5,828 nt of DNA from Pseudomonadota bacterium (GTDB lineage: Bacteria > Myxococcota > Polyangia > Polyangiales > Polyangiaceae): positions 1 through 5,828 of the forward strand of contig JAEZYO010001000.1 in assembly GCA_023419055.1 (NCBI GenBank). The letters run 5' to 3'. Shown here in pieces: positions 1 to 5,828 of the stretch. Each line of letters starts with the position of its first letter. Positions within the stretch are counted from its first letter, which is position 1. The translations under genes and the position numbers were made by a program. The notes under the pieces are model-generated. The model was not told the DNA's origin, searched no databases, and was given only the letters and a program-made list of their open reading frames with translations.

Positions 1-852
1 CGAGGTCCCGTTCGTGGTCTCGGCCGTGTAGGGGATGGTCGGGGGAAGCCGGAACCAGGGCTCGTGGAAGGCCGGATCCACCTGTGACGCCACCTTCGTG
101 AACTTGCCGGTCCCGTCGTTCAGGTACAGCATGAGCACGACGGGATAGGCCGTGTTGCCGAGGCCCCAATCCGCGACGATGAGATCGAGATCGCCGTCGT
201 TGTCGAGATCGCCCAGGTGGTAGCCCGCGGTGTTCGACTTCGAGTTGGGCGGCAAGCGCGTGGACGCTTGGTCCTCGTACACGCCAGGCGACGTCTGGAT
301 CCAGACCTTGTCCAGGTTCACGCCGTAGCTACCGAGCTGCAGGATGTCCCGGTCACCGTCGCCGTCGATGTCGCCGATCGCGACCTGGCGGATGCGGTTG
401 AGCGCGCCCCCGAACATGGTCTCGGTGGCGTCGGTGAACACGCCGGTCCCGTCGTTGACGTACGCCGTCGACGCCTCGGAGTTTCCGTGGACGTAGTAAG
501 CGCCACCGTTCGCGAACATCAAATCCAGGTCGCCGTCCTGATCGAGATCGGTAGTGACGAGCCAGTGGGTGAAGCACCCCACCTTGGTCGTGACGGCAGC
601 CTGCGGATTGCCGTCGGTGCTGAACGCACAGGTCTGCGGATTCGGGAAGTTCGTCGTCGTGACTTGGGTGAAGAACGGCTCCGCCTGCGCCGACTTCGGC
701 GCGAGGAAGGCTACGGCGAGCGCCGCGGCAGCAGCCCCCCCCGAGGCGCGACCGAGCAAGCTCGATCGCGCGTTCGGGTTGGAAGTGCGCCGCGTCCCGT
801 TGCCAGTGAGGCTTCCGAGATAAGTTTTGCTTGAGCTAATTCGTTTGGACAT
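1..852 (-). CDS. Secreted FG-GAP/VCBS repeat protein (C-terminus cut by window edge)
   Basis: Third gene of the minus-strand operon; 284 codons are visible, with no stop before the window edge. The ATG at 852-850 follows an AAGAGG Shine-Dalgarno (863-868) at a 10-base spacing, which supports this start. The N-terminus has an unusually long basic n-region (residues 1-35, Arg21-Arg22 without a Tat-like context), a hydrophobic Ala-rich core (about 38-51) and a likely signal peptidase site after AQA (residue 57). The mature part has three Ca2+-binding-loop motifs of the DxDxDGDxD type at residues 102-110, 161-169 and 215-223, plus YxNDGTGxFT strands at 131-140 and 243-252. This is the classic FG-GAP/VCBS repeat pattern of integrin-like beta-propellers. 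Such proteins are usually secreted or surface-exposed and mediate binding rather than catalysis. Two Cys (75, 93) could form a disulfide. The gene starts 41 bases after the preceding lipoprotein, so co-transcription is likely. The ligand is unknown. Confidence 0.9.
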   Translation of the reverse strand, partial: MSKRISSSKTYLGSLTGNGTRRTSNPNARSSLLGRASGGAAAAALAVAFLAPKSAQAEPFFTQVTTTNFPNPQTCAFSTDGNPQAAVTTKVGCFTHWLVTTDLDQDGDLDLMFANGGAYYVHGNSEASTAYVNDGTGVFTDATETMFGGALNRIRQVAIGDIDGDGDRDILQLGSYGVNLDKVWIQTSPGVYEDQASTRLPPNSKSNTAGYHLGDLDNDGDLDLIVADWGLGNTAYPVVLMLYLNDGTGKFTKVASQVDPAFHEPWFRLPPTIPYTAETTNGTS

Positions 853-893
853 GGATGCAAATCCTCTTCACGGAACGAGAATCGACGTCTTCC

Positions 894-3401
894 TCAGGGA
901 GCCGGCGGAGCCGCGACCTCGACCGTCAGCGGGCCGTCGCCGTTGCACGTGACGGTGATGCCGTCCGGCAAGCTCAGCGCCGACAGCTGGGCGCAGAACG
1001 TGTCGTACTTGGCGTTCGGGGGCGTGAGCACCGGCACCTCGAAGCCGTCCGGCGGGACGATGCCGGTGGTGAGTGCCTGAGGGCTCGAGACGAACACACC
1101 GCACAGCCGGCGCAGCGAGGCGTTGGCGTCCGCGAGCGAGCTCGCGTCGTCTTCGAGGGAAGCAGCCGCGCCGAGCCCGAGGACGGCCTTGATCGCACCC
1201 TCTTCGGCCGTAGGCTCGATGGTCGTCATACCCATCATGCGGTCCTTCATCACCTCCACCAGGTCGCGGATGGTCCCGGTGCCCGGGGTCGCGGTGTTGA
1301 GCAAGAGGAGGTCGATGACGTCGGTCTTCGCTTCGTTGGGGGTGACCTTCTCGCACCTTCCGAAGCGATCGTGCCAGCCCATGACGGCCTGGAAGTCGAA
1401 GCCGCGGAAACCGAGCTCGGTGTTCTTCAAGCGGAAGCCGACCTCCGACTGGAACGTGCGCTCCAGCGTGGTGAGGTGGCTCGGCAAGTTGGCCTCTCCG
1501 TTGATGGTGCCGCCGTTCGGGTATCCCTGCTGGTGCGCCGCCAGGGGCCAACCGAGCGCGGCGTAGGCCGAGCGCGCCAGGGTGCGCGCGCCGAGCATGA
1601 CCGCCGCGTCGCCGGCGCTGTTGCCGCGCTTCGTCGGGTCGTCCGCGGCGTTGGTCCACGCGTCGTAGATGCGTGGCGCGGCGTACGGGTTCTCCATGCA
1701 GGCTGCGTCGGGAGACGCCGGGTTCACGTACGGGCTGGCGAAGATCTCTTCGAGCAGCGCCTTGTGCGAGAAGCCCGAGGCGATGAACCTGTCCGTCAAG
1801 AGCTGCAGCTGATCGCGAGCCGCCGCGTTGCGCGGGTAGTAGGTCTGAATCGTCAACGTGGTGCCGGTGACTTCCTTCCAGACCTCCTCCGCGATCCTCA
1901 TGCTGGTCATGTAGGCGAAGGCCTTGTCCGGGTCCGAGACCTCGTGGGTGACCGGATCTGCTCCCAGGCCCTCCGCCTTCAGCTTGTCGAAGCCCGCGCG
2001 CAGCGACCCGTACATGTCCCACATCGAGCCGTACGTACCCTCGATGTTGCCGAACTTGCCCTCGATCTCCGCGAAATCCTCCGGGATGGCGTTCGGATGC
2101 GTGAAGGTTCCGCACGCGGTCGCCCAACCCCACGGGCGCGTGTTCCGCGTCGCGAGGTAAGTCGGCTCGCAGACGAAGTCGATGGGCCCCTGGCTGCTCG
2201 CCGTGGTGCAGCGACGGTACTGGTTGTTCGGGCAAGAGTCCGGCGCGATGATGCCGTCCGCGATCGCCGCGTTGACCTGCGCAGCGGACGCGTTCGAACA
2301 GGTGCTGACGAAGCGCGCGAACTTGAGCGGCGCGTGCATGCGGTCGGTGGTCTCGGCGTTCTCGGTGGCCGGGACGCCCGTCGATTCCCCGAAGAGCGCC
2401 TTCTCGAGCAGGGCGGGCACCGGGAAGTGCCGGTTGGTCTCGGGGTTTGCGCTCTGGGTGACCGAGAACTCGCTGTTGTGGCACTGCAAGCACACCGGGT
2501 CGCGGTTCAGGTACACGGCGTCGAACCAGGCGCCGAAGTCACGGCGGCGGCCGATCTCGGACTCGAGCGCGGTGCCGTTCGCGCCCGCGTACGTCTTGAC
2601 CATCATGGCGAGCAGGTTCGCGGTGTACATCGGCGTGATGTCGTCGATGAGCAGCGAGCCCGCGATGATGTCGCCCATCGTCGGGGCCGTCCCGCCGTCA
2701 CCGGCGGAGGCCGCCGCAGGATCGAGCGTGCGGACGTTGTTCGCCACCGTAGCGGCGTCGAGGACGCGCGCGCGCTGGGCGTAGCAAGCGCCGTTCTGGT
2801 ACTCGTCCACGCGCTGGACGCGCATGAAGTCGCGATAGAGGTCCTCCCAGTTGGAGAGGTACTCCGGGCTCTGGAACAGCGCCTGGAGCACCACCTTGCG
2901 CGAGCGGCGCAGCGGCTCTCCGGGGACCGCAGCCGGAACTTCAGGATCGATCCCGTCGATGGTGTCGATCTCGGCGATCAGATCGGTGTAGAGGTTCACC
3001 TCGGCCTGGCTGTACGCGCGACGGCCGAGCACACCTTGAATGGCGCGGCGAACCCACGCCTGATCGCTGCCCTGGCAGGCATAGAACGGCCGCGGTTCCG
3101 GCTCGCCGCCGTCGCCACCTTCGCCGCCCTGTCCGCCGACGGGGGGCTCGGTCGGAGTACCGCCCTCACCGCCGCTCGACGGCTCGGTGGGGGTGCCGGC
3201 CTCGCCGCCTTCGCCAGTCGTGCCCGCGCTCGAGCCACCCGTGCCGCCTTTGCCGCTCGTGCCGCCCTTGCCGCCCTTGCCCGAGTCGCCAGCTTCGCCG
3301 CCGGAGGCACCGGCGCCGGTAGAGCTCTCGTCGTCGTCACCGCAACCCACCAGGGTGGTGATCCCGACCAACATCATGACTGCAGAAAGAGAAGTTTTCA
3401 T
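894..3401 (-). CDS. Lipoprotein with Gly-rich stalk and CXXCH haem motif, DUF1549/DUF1553-like
   Basis: Second gene of the operon, 835 residues. The signal peptide ends in a lipobox (LVGC, lipidated Cys20) followed by GDDDE. A low-complexity Gly/Ser/Thr/Glu stalk spans about residues 28-100. The globular part begins near 105. Residues 116-197 (WVRRAIQGVLGRRAYS, then a LFQSPEYL stretch) resemble the start of DUF1549/DUF1800-type domains. A single CXXCH (C304, C307, H308) is a c-type haem attachment motif, located like the CXXCH of planctomycete-type PSCyt/DUF1549 proteins. Residues 524-560 (RFIASGFSHKALLEEIFASP) resemble the C-terminal DUF1553/DUF1585 pattern. The mature protein has 12 further Cys, enough for several disulfides, consistent with life outside the cytoplasm. 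The start codon overlaps the stop of the upstream DUF1501 gene (ATGA) and has only a weak GAAG-type ribosome site, suggesting translational coupling. The family call comes from remembered pattern resemblance; the lipoprotein and CXXCH assignments are direct. The substrate and redox partner are unknown. Confidence 0.85.
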   Translation of the reverse strand: MKTSLSAVMMLVGITTLVGCGDDDESSTGAGASGGEAGDSGKGGKGGTSGKGGTGGSSAGTTGEGGEAGTPTEPSSGGEGGTPTEPPVGGQGGEGGDGGEPEPRPFYACQGSDQAWVRRAIQGVLGRRAYSQAEVNLYTDLIAEIDTIDGIDPEVPAAVPGEPLRRSRKVVLQALFQSPEYLSNWEDLYRDFMRVQRVDEYQNGACYAQRARVLDAATVANNVRTLDPAAASAGDGGTAPTMGDIIAGSLLIDDITPMYTANLLAMMVKTYAGANGTALESEIGRRRDFGAWFDAVYLNRDPVCLQCHNSEFSVTQSANPETNRHFPVPALLEKALFGESTGVPATENAETTDRMHAPLKFARFVSTCSNASAAQVNAAIADGIIAPDSCPNNQYRRCTTASSQGPIDFVCEPTYLATRNTRPWGWATACGTFTHPNAIPEDFAEIEGKFGNIEGTYGSMWDMYGSLRAGFDKLKAEGLGADPVTHEVSDPDKAFAYMTSMRIAEEVWKEVTGTTLTIQTYYPRNAAARDQLQLLTDRFIASGFSHKALLEEIFASPYVNPASPDAACMENPYAAPRIYDAWTNAADDPTKRGNSAGDAAVMLGARTLARSAYAALGWPLAAHQQGYPNGGTINGEANLPSHLTTLERTFQSEVGFRLKNTELGFRGFDFQAVMGWHDRFGRCEKVTPNEAKTDVIDLLLLNTATPGTGTIRDLVEVMKDRMMGMTTIEPTAEEGAIKAVLGLGAAASLEDDASSLADANASLRRLCGVFVSSPQALTTGIVPPDGFEVPVLTPPNAKYDTFCAQLSALSLPDGITVTCNGDGPLTVEVAAPPAP
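3102..3320 (-). repeat. Gly-rich low-complexity stalk coding region with imperfect 29-bp repeat
   Basis: This stretch encodes residues 28-100 of the lipoprotein, dominated by GG, GKGG, GTGG and GEGG units. Within it a 29-bp unit occurs twice, at 3145-3173 and 3181-3209 (36-bp period), with a few mismatches. The two copies encode GGEGGTPTEP (77-86) and GGEAGTPTEP (65-74). The stalk probably spaces the haem-bearing globular part from the lipid anchor. Such repeats tend to vary in length between strains by slippage or recombination. Confidence 0.8.
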
Positions 3402-4981
3402 ACTTCGTGTCCCAGAATTCGCTTGATGACGTTACGCGCCGCGGCGCCTTCTTCGTTTTGCCCCTGGATGTCGCTGCTGCTGTACGCGGCGGCGTCGAAG
3501 GGCCAGATGCCCATCGCGAGCAACGTCGCGATGCGGTTCTCGGCCGGCGTGGTGAAGATCTTCGCCTGACCGCTCTCTTCGATCTGGCCGTAGATCCCCT
3601 TCTGGTCGGGGCCGATGGGTCCGCCGAAGTAGATCTGTACGTAGCCGAAGGGCCAGTGATTGCGGCCGCCGCCGTTGTTCTGGCGGCCCGGCGCGCGCCC
3701 GAACTCCATGTTGAAGACCACCATGGTCTTGTCGAGATCGATCTTCGTCGGATCCGCGGCCTCTTCCGGCTTCTTGATGCGCTTCAAGAGCGAGGTGAGG
3801 AAGTTGTTGAGGTTGCGCGACTGCGTGATCGGCGCCTCGCTGTGCGTGTCGTAACCGCCGCCGCCGTCCGCCTGGCGCAGGCCCACGTCCACCACGGTGG
3901 CGAACTTGGCCGGGTATTGCGGGTGGTTGAAGAGGTGAGTCGCGAGCCCGAGGCTCATGTCGGGCAGGTTGCCGAACGCGATCTGGTTGCCGGTGTTCAC
4001 GGCTCCCGCTGCGCCGGCGTTGGTCTGGCTGCACGCCGTGCCGCCGTAGGGGACCAGCAACTCCGGATCGAGCACGGACTCGATGTCGGGCGACTTGGTC
4101 ACCGTGGTCTGCGCCTGCAAGAGCTCGTTGAACTTGCTGGCTCGGACCATCTCCTCTTGCGAGCCGAACTTCAGGCGGCTCTGGTACTGCTGGAAGTAGA
4201 GCCCCATCAGGTCGTCGAAGTTCTTGCGCTGATCCAGCGAGCCGACCTTCGTGCGCGCGAGCAGCGTCTGTAGCCGCGCGATGGCGTCGACCTTGACGAG
4301 CAGCGGGCGCGCCTGGCCCGGGTGATGCCCCTGAGCGACGACCGAGAGGATGCCGTCGTTCGGGATGAAGCGGTCGCCGGTGGCGAAGCCGTACGAGAAG
4401 GGCGGCGGGTGCGACGCGTTGGTGTCGCGGTCGACGAAGTAGCGACCGACGTGCGTGCCGAGACCCGCGAGCGCCGGGTTACCGAGCGAGCGGCCCGACG
4501 CGGCGAGCGGGATCGCCGCCTCGTGCGGCGAGAGCACGTGACGGTTCACGACGATGCGCATCCGGTTCATGACGTCCGGTCGCTCGAACAGCGGCTTGAG
4601 GTATGGCCCGAGGTAGATCGTGCGCCCGCTCGAGTCGTTGGCGAACGGGGTGAACAGCTCTTCCTCGGGGATGCCGTAGTTGCAGCGCGTCGCGCCGTTG
4701 ACGGCGGCGATCATCTGCGCGCGGTGCGCCCACGCCCAGGTGTCCGTCGCCTGCCCGAACTCGGGGACACAGTAGAAGGTCTCCCAGGTGGTGAGCCCGC
4801 CGTACATGAAGCATTCGAGAACGCTCTCGGCGCGCGCCGATTCCGGCAGCATCGAGGACGCGTGTTTGTCGGGGATCTCGCCGAACGGGACCGCTTCTGC
4901 TCGCTTGGTCCAGATCGTCGAGGCGCCCAGGGCCGCTGCTCCTCCTGCGGCTGATGCACGCAGGAAATCTCGTCGTTTCAT
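3398..4981 (-). CDS. Tat-exported DUF1501 family protein
   Basis: First gene of the operon, 527 residues. The ATG at 4981-4979 is chosen because it has a GGAGA ribosome site 7 bases upstream and starts a textbook twin-arginine signal (KRRDFLRA at residues 2-9, Ala/Gly-rich core to about 22, possible AEA cleavage near 30). A longer reading from an upstream start at 5038 would bury the Tat motif behind 19 residues. DUF1501 hallmarks follow: GGYDTH (375-380), a LDKTMVVFNMEFGRAPG stretch (416-432, with EFGR at 426-429) and GGGRNHWP (437-444) followed by a glycine-rich strand. An NRHVLSPHEAAIP segment (146-158) supplies further conserved-looking His. DUF1501 proteins belong, as I recall, to the alkaline phosphatase/sulfatase-like fold group and often sit next to DUF1549/DUF1553 or DUF1800 genes; the biochemical activity is unproven. 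Export through Tat implies folding, perhaps with metal, in the cytoplasm first. Asn441 replaces the Asp I expect in the usual GRDHW motif. Confidence 0.92.
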   Translation of the reverse strand: MKRRDFLRASAAGGAAALGASTIWTKRAEAVPFGEIPDKHASSMLPESARAESVLECFMYGGLTTWETFYCVPEFGQATDTWAWAHRAQMIAAVNGATRCNYGIPEEELFTPFANDSSGRTIYLGPYLKPLFERPDVMNRMRIVVNRHVLSPHEAAIPLAASGRSLGNPALAGLGTHVGRYFVDRDTNASHPPPFSYGFATGDRFIPNDGILSVVAQGHHPGQARPLLVKVDAIARLQTLLARTKVGSLDQRKNFDDLMGLYFQQYQSRLKFGSQEEMVRASKFNELLQAQTTVTKSPDIESVLDPELLVPYGGTACSQTNAGAAGAVNTGNQIAFGNLPDMSLGLATHLFNHPQYPAKFATVVDVGLRQADGGGGYDTHSEAPITQSRNLNNFLTSLLKRIKKPEEAADPTKIDLDKTMVVFNMEFGRAPGRQNNGGGRNHWPFGYVQIYFGGPIGPDQKGIYGQIEESGQAKIFTTPAENRIATLLAMGIWPFDAAAYSSSDIQGQNEEGAAARNVIKRILGHEV

Positions 4982-4988
4982 ACACACA

Positions 4989-4993
4989 TCTCC
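4989..4993 (-). promoter_or_regulatory. Ribosome binding site of the DUF1501 gene
   Basis: GGAGA on the minus strand lies 7 bases before the ATG at 4981. It decides between this start and the in-frame upstream start at 5038, and agrees with the position of the Tat signal. Confidence 0.8.
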
Positions 4994-5008
4994 ATCAAGC
5001 GACGGACC

Positions 5009-5030
5009 CGTGGCCTGGCTGAAAGCCACG
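5009..5030 (-). promoter_or_regulatory. Hairpin in the DUF1501 5' leader
   Basis: Perfect 6-bp arms CGTGGC (5009-5014) and GCCACG (5025-5030) enclose a 10-base loop. An alternative 5-bp hairpin, TGGCT (5016-5020) with AGCCA (5024-5028), uses part of the same right arm, so the two exclude each other. The structure lies 15 bases upstream of the ribosome site, in the leader RNA if transcription starts upstream. There is no T-tract, so it is not a standard terminator. A role in message stability or translation is inferred only. Confidence 0.4.
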
Positions 5031-5032
5031 TG

Positions 5033-5058
5033 TCTCACTGGTTTCTCACAGGTCTCAC
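5033..5058. repeat. Triple TCTCAC direct repeat upstream of DUF1501
   Basis: The word TCTCAC occurs at 5033-5038, 5044-5049 and 5053-5058 (start-to-start spacing 11 and 9 bases, close to one helical turn). Read on the minus strand it is GTGAGA three times, the middle copy within CCTGTGAGA. Near-helical spacing could suit a protein bound to one face of the DNA, but this is inference. Confidence 0.45.
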
Positions 5059-5141
5059 CCGCCGGAAGAAGGCTTTGAGGGGAATGAACGGGTGAGCGCG
5101 TCGGGAACCACAGCGCTGGTAGCTGAGTCCGACCTTGCTCG

Positions 5142-5171
5142 TCTGTAACTTTGTGGCGAGCGAACCGTCAA
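5142..5171 (-). promoter_or_regulatory. Weak candidate sigma-70 promoter for the operon
   Basis: On the minus strand a good -35 hexamer TTGACG (5171-5166) is followed after 18 bases by TACAGA (5147-5142), which matches only three of the six -10 positions. Transcription would start near 5136, giving a leader of roughly 155 bases. The inverted repeats at 5177-5197 and 5203-5227 lie just upstream of the -35, where an activator or regulator could bind. Myxobacterial promoters often deviate from consensus, so this remains tentative. Confidence 0.25.
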
Positions 5172-5176
5172 GGAGC

Positions 5177-5197
5177 AAATGTGTGCTCAACACATTT
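5177..5197. promoter_or_regulatory. Inverted repeat, possible operator
   Basis: Perfect 8-bp arms AAATGTGT (5177-5184) and ACACATTT (5190-5197) are separated by GCTCA. The A/T-rich arms and 21-bp total length fit a dimeric helix-turn-helix regulator site better than an RNA terminator. It lies immediately upstream of the candidate -35 of the operon. Confidence 0.4.
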
Positions 5198-5202
5198 TGT
5201 CT

Positions 5203-5227
5203 TTGTGAGAACAACTGTGACTCACAA
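5203..5227. promoter_or_regulatory. Second inverted repeat TTGTGAG/CTCACAA
   Basis: Perfect 7-bp arms TTGTGAG (5203-5209) and CTCACAA (5221-5227) have an 11-base spacer. A nested TGTGA-C-TCACA palindrome lies at 5216-5226. Its centre is 28 bases from the centre of the neighbouring inverted repeat. The half-site resembles the CRP/FNR half-site TGTGA, but the spacing is not the CRP spacing of 6 bases. Confidence 0.4.
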
Positions 5228-5392
5228 GTGTATTCGGTCGAAATGAGGCTCCTGCCGATACCGCACGCCCGCGGGAGCCCCGCCAACCACGCGAACGAAT
5301 TCAGCATAATCGACGCCGATTTGCGAACCGGCGGAGCTCGACCGTCGCTCTTCGGAAGCTCGCCCGACATTCTGTGATCTAACAAATATTAC

Positions 5393-5408
5393 CTGTGACG
5401 AAACACAG
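5393..5408. repeat. CTGTG/CACAG inverted repeat
   Basis: Five-bp arms CTGTG (5393-5397) and CACAG (5404-5408) flank ACGAAA. The site shares the CTGTGA half-site with the other elements of this intergenic region and overlaps the first copy of the CGAAACACA word. Confidence 0.3.
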
Positions 5409-5507
5409 ACATAAAACTCCCGAAACCGTTAGTTGAACACATTGCAGTCACTGTTTGAGCCGTGAGATTTGGCGCTGTTTTCACACCGCAATCGCTCCCG
5501 AAACACA
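5399..5507. repeat. Paired short direct repeats CGAAACACA and CTCCCGAAAC
   Basis: CGAAACACA occurs at 5399-5407 and 5499-5507, exactly 100 bases apart. CTCCCGAAAC occurs at 5417-5426 and 5495-5504, 78 bases apart. The words overlap at the second site. They may be regulator sites for the divergent lipoprotein gene or remnants of a duplication; their role is not determinable here. Confidence 0.35.
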
Positions 5508-5638
5508 AAGTGTCACTCCCCAGAAACCAATACTCCGACGCGGGAGACCCCACTTGACTAGTCGTTAGATCGCGGAACCTCCCTGTTTTGTGCCTGCCGC
5601 GCCCCCCGCGCTTCAACCCCAAGCCGCTAGGAATCAAC

Positions 5639-5828
5639 ATGCTCTCCCAACTTCCCCGCTCCCTTCAGATCTTCGCTCTTTCTGCCTGTCTGACCGCCGC
5701 AGCCTCGTCGGTCGCCTGCTCCTCCGATTCAGGCGCCGATCCGTCGTCCGAGACCCCCGGTTCCGGCGGAAAGAAGGGCAACTCCACTGGTTCCGGAAAC
5801 TCGGCCGGCGACGAGGGTAGCGGGGAGG
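5639..5828 (+). CDS. Putative lipoprotein, N-terminal fragment (cut by window edge)
   Basis: Sixty-three codons are visible from the ATG at 5639 to the window end without a stop. A Shine-Dalgarno-like AGGAA (5629-5633) sits 5 bases upstream. The N-terminus has a short n-region with Arg7, a hydrophobic core (about 9-26) and a lipobox-like SVAC with Cys27, followed by SSDSGADPSSE and a Gly/Ser/Asn-rich low-complexity stretch. This is the same design (anchor plus flexible stalk) as the lipoprotein of the divergent operon, which is common in myxobacterial lipoproteins. The residue at -3 of the lipobox is Ser rather than the preferred Leu, so processing is probable but not certain. No functional domain has begun by the window edge, so I assign no function. 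It is transcribed away from the DUF1501 operon and may share its control region. Confidence 0.75.
   Translation, partial: MLSQLPRSLQIFALSACLTAAASSVACSSDSGADPSSETPGSGGKKGNSTGSGNSAGDEGSGE

Larger units (their letters stand above)
4982..5638. other. Divergent intergenic region, 657 bases, no convincing gene
   Basis: This gap separates the minus-strand operon from the plus-strand lipoprotein gene. It is visibly more A/T-rich than the genes, especially from 5160 to 5550, and contains many TGTGA/TCACA pentamers, several inverted repeats and repeated short words, all listed separately. Open frames here (for example minus 5035-5370 and plus 5135-5377) lack ribosome sites, recognisable motifs and sustained GC-rich third positions. 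It most likely holds the promoters of both divergent units. I could not find a convincing sigma-70 pair for the plus-strand gene; a TTGACT at 5554-5559 has no acceptable -10 partner. Confidence 0.7.

Noticed and set aside
868..2493. A 541-codon minus-strand open frame in another reading frame of the lipoprotein gene
   Set aside because: It is out of frame with the lipobox and CXXCH protein, and is full of Arg/His/Pro-rich low-complexity sequence typical of a frame shadow.
855..3569. A 904-codon plus-strand open frame opposite the lipoprotein and the end of DUF1501
   Set aside because: It is antisense to two well-supported genes. The translation is rich in Arg, Val and Ala with no recognisable domain, as expected from the complement of GC-rich codons lacking stops.
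3407..4273. A 288-codon plus-strand open frame and the 210-codon one at 4322-4954, opposite DUF1501
   Set aside because: Both are antisense to a clear Tat-DUF1501 gene, are Arg/Val/Glu-rich, and have no motif or export signal.
5177..5197. A rho-independent terminator
   Set aside because: The arms are A/T-rich, no T-tract suitable for termination follows a GC-rich stem, and the element lies upstream of both transcription units.
5216..5226. A classical CRP/FNR site
   Set aside because: The arms TGTGA and TCACA are present, but the spacer is 1 base rather than 6, so the site does not match the CRP geometry.
5035..5370. A possible small minus-strand gene (about 111 residues from the ATG at 5370) just before DUF1501
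   Set aside because: It has no ribosome site and no recognisable motif. GC preference at third positions fades in its second half, and it runs through the palindromes and the candidate promoter. It is more likely non-coding.
5135..5377. A possible small plus-strand gene of 80 residues in the intergenic region
   Set aside because: It lacks a ribosome site, has non-GC-biased codons and no features, and overlaps the inverted repeats.
5554..5570. A sigma-70 promoter for the divergent lipoprotein gene using TTGACT
   Set aside because: No acceptable -10 hexamer lies 16-18 bases downstream; the nearby TTAGAT is only 5 bases away.

Overview
The window looks like chromosomal DNA from a high-GC delta-proteobacterial-type bacterium, most likely a myxobacterium (Myxococcota, Polyangia-like). 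Three things point there: strong G/C preference at third codon positions, lipoproteins whose lipidated Cys is followed by an acidic or Ser/Gly-rich stalk, and a DUF1501 protein paired with a haem-motif lipoprotein and a secreted FG-GAP protein. This is an inference from protein style. No rRNA, tRNA or other phylogenetic marker is present.

Most of the window (about 1-4981) is one minus-strand operon that reads off the left edge. In transcription order it holds: (1) a 527-residue Tat-exported DUF1501 protein (3398-4981); (2) an 835-residue lipoprotein with a Gly-rich stalk, one CXXCH haem-attachment motif and DUF1549/DUF1553-like segments (894-3401), joined to the first gene by a 4-base ATGA overlap; (3) a secreted FG-GAP/VCBS beta-propeller-type protein (1-852, C-terminus cut by the window edge), 41 bases downstream of gene 2. 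All three products carry export signals of different types (Tat, lipobox, Sec-like), so the operon appears to build an envelope or cell-surface module. Its substrate cannot be read from the sequence.

From 4982 to 5638 lies a 657-base divergent intergenic region, visibly richer in A/T than the genes. It holds inverted repeats, seven TGTGA/TCACA pentamers, a triple TCTCAC repeat, a hairpin just upstream of the DUF1501 ribosome binding site, and a weak candidate promoter for the operon. I see no convincing small gene there.

At the right edge (5639-5828, plus strand) the first 63 codons of a divergently transcribed second lipoprotein are visible. Its function cannot be judged. Very long antisense open frames across the operon are by-products of GC-rich codon usage and are not annotated as genes.
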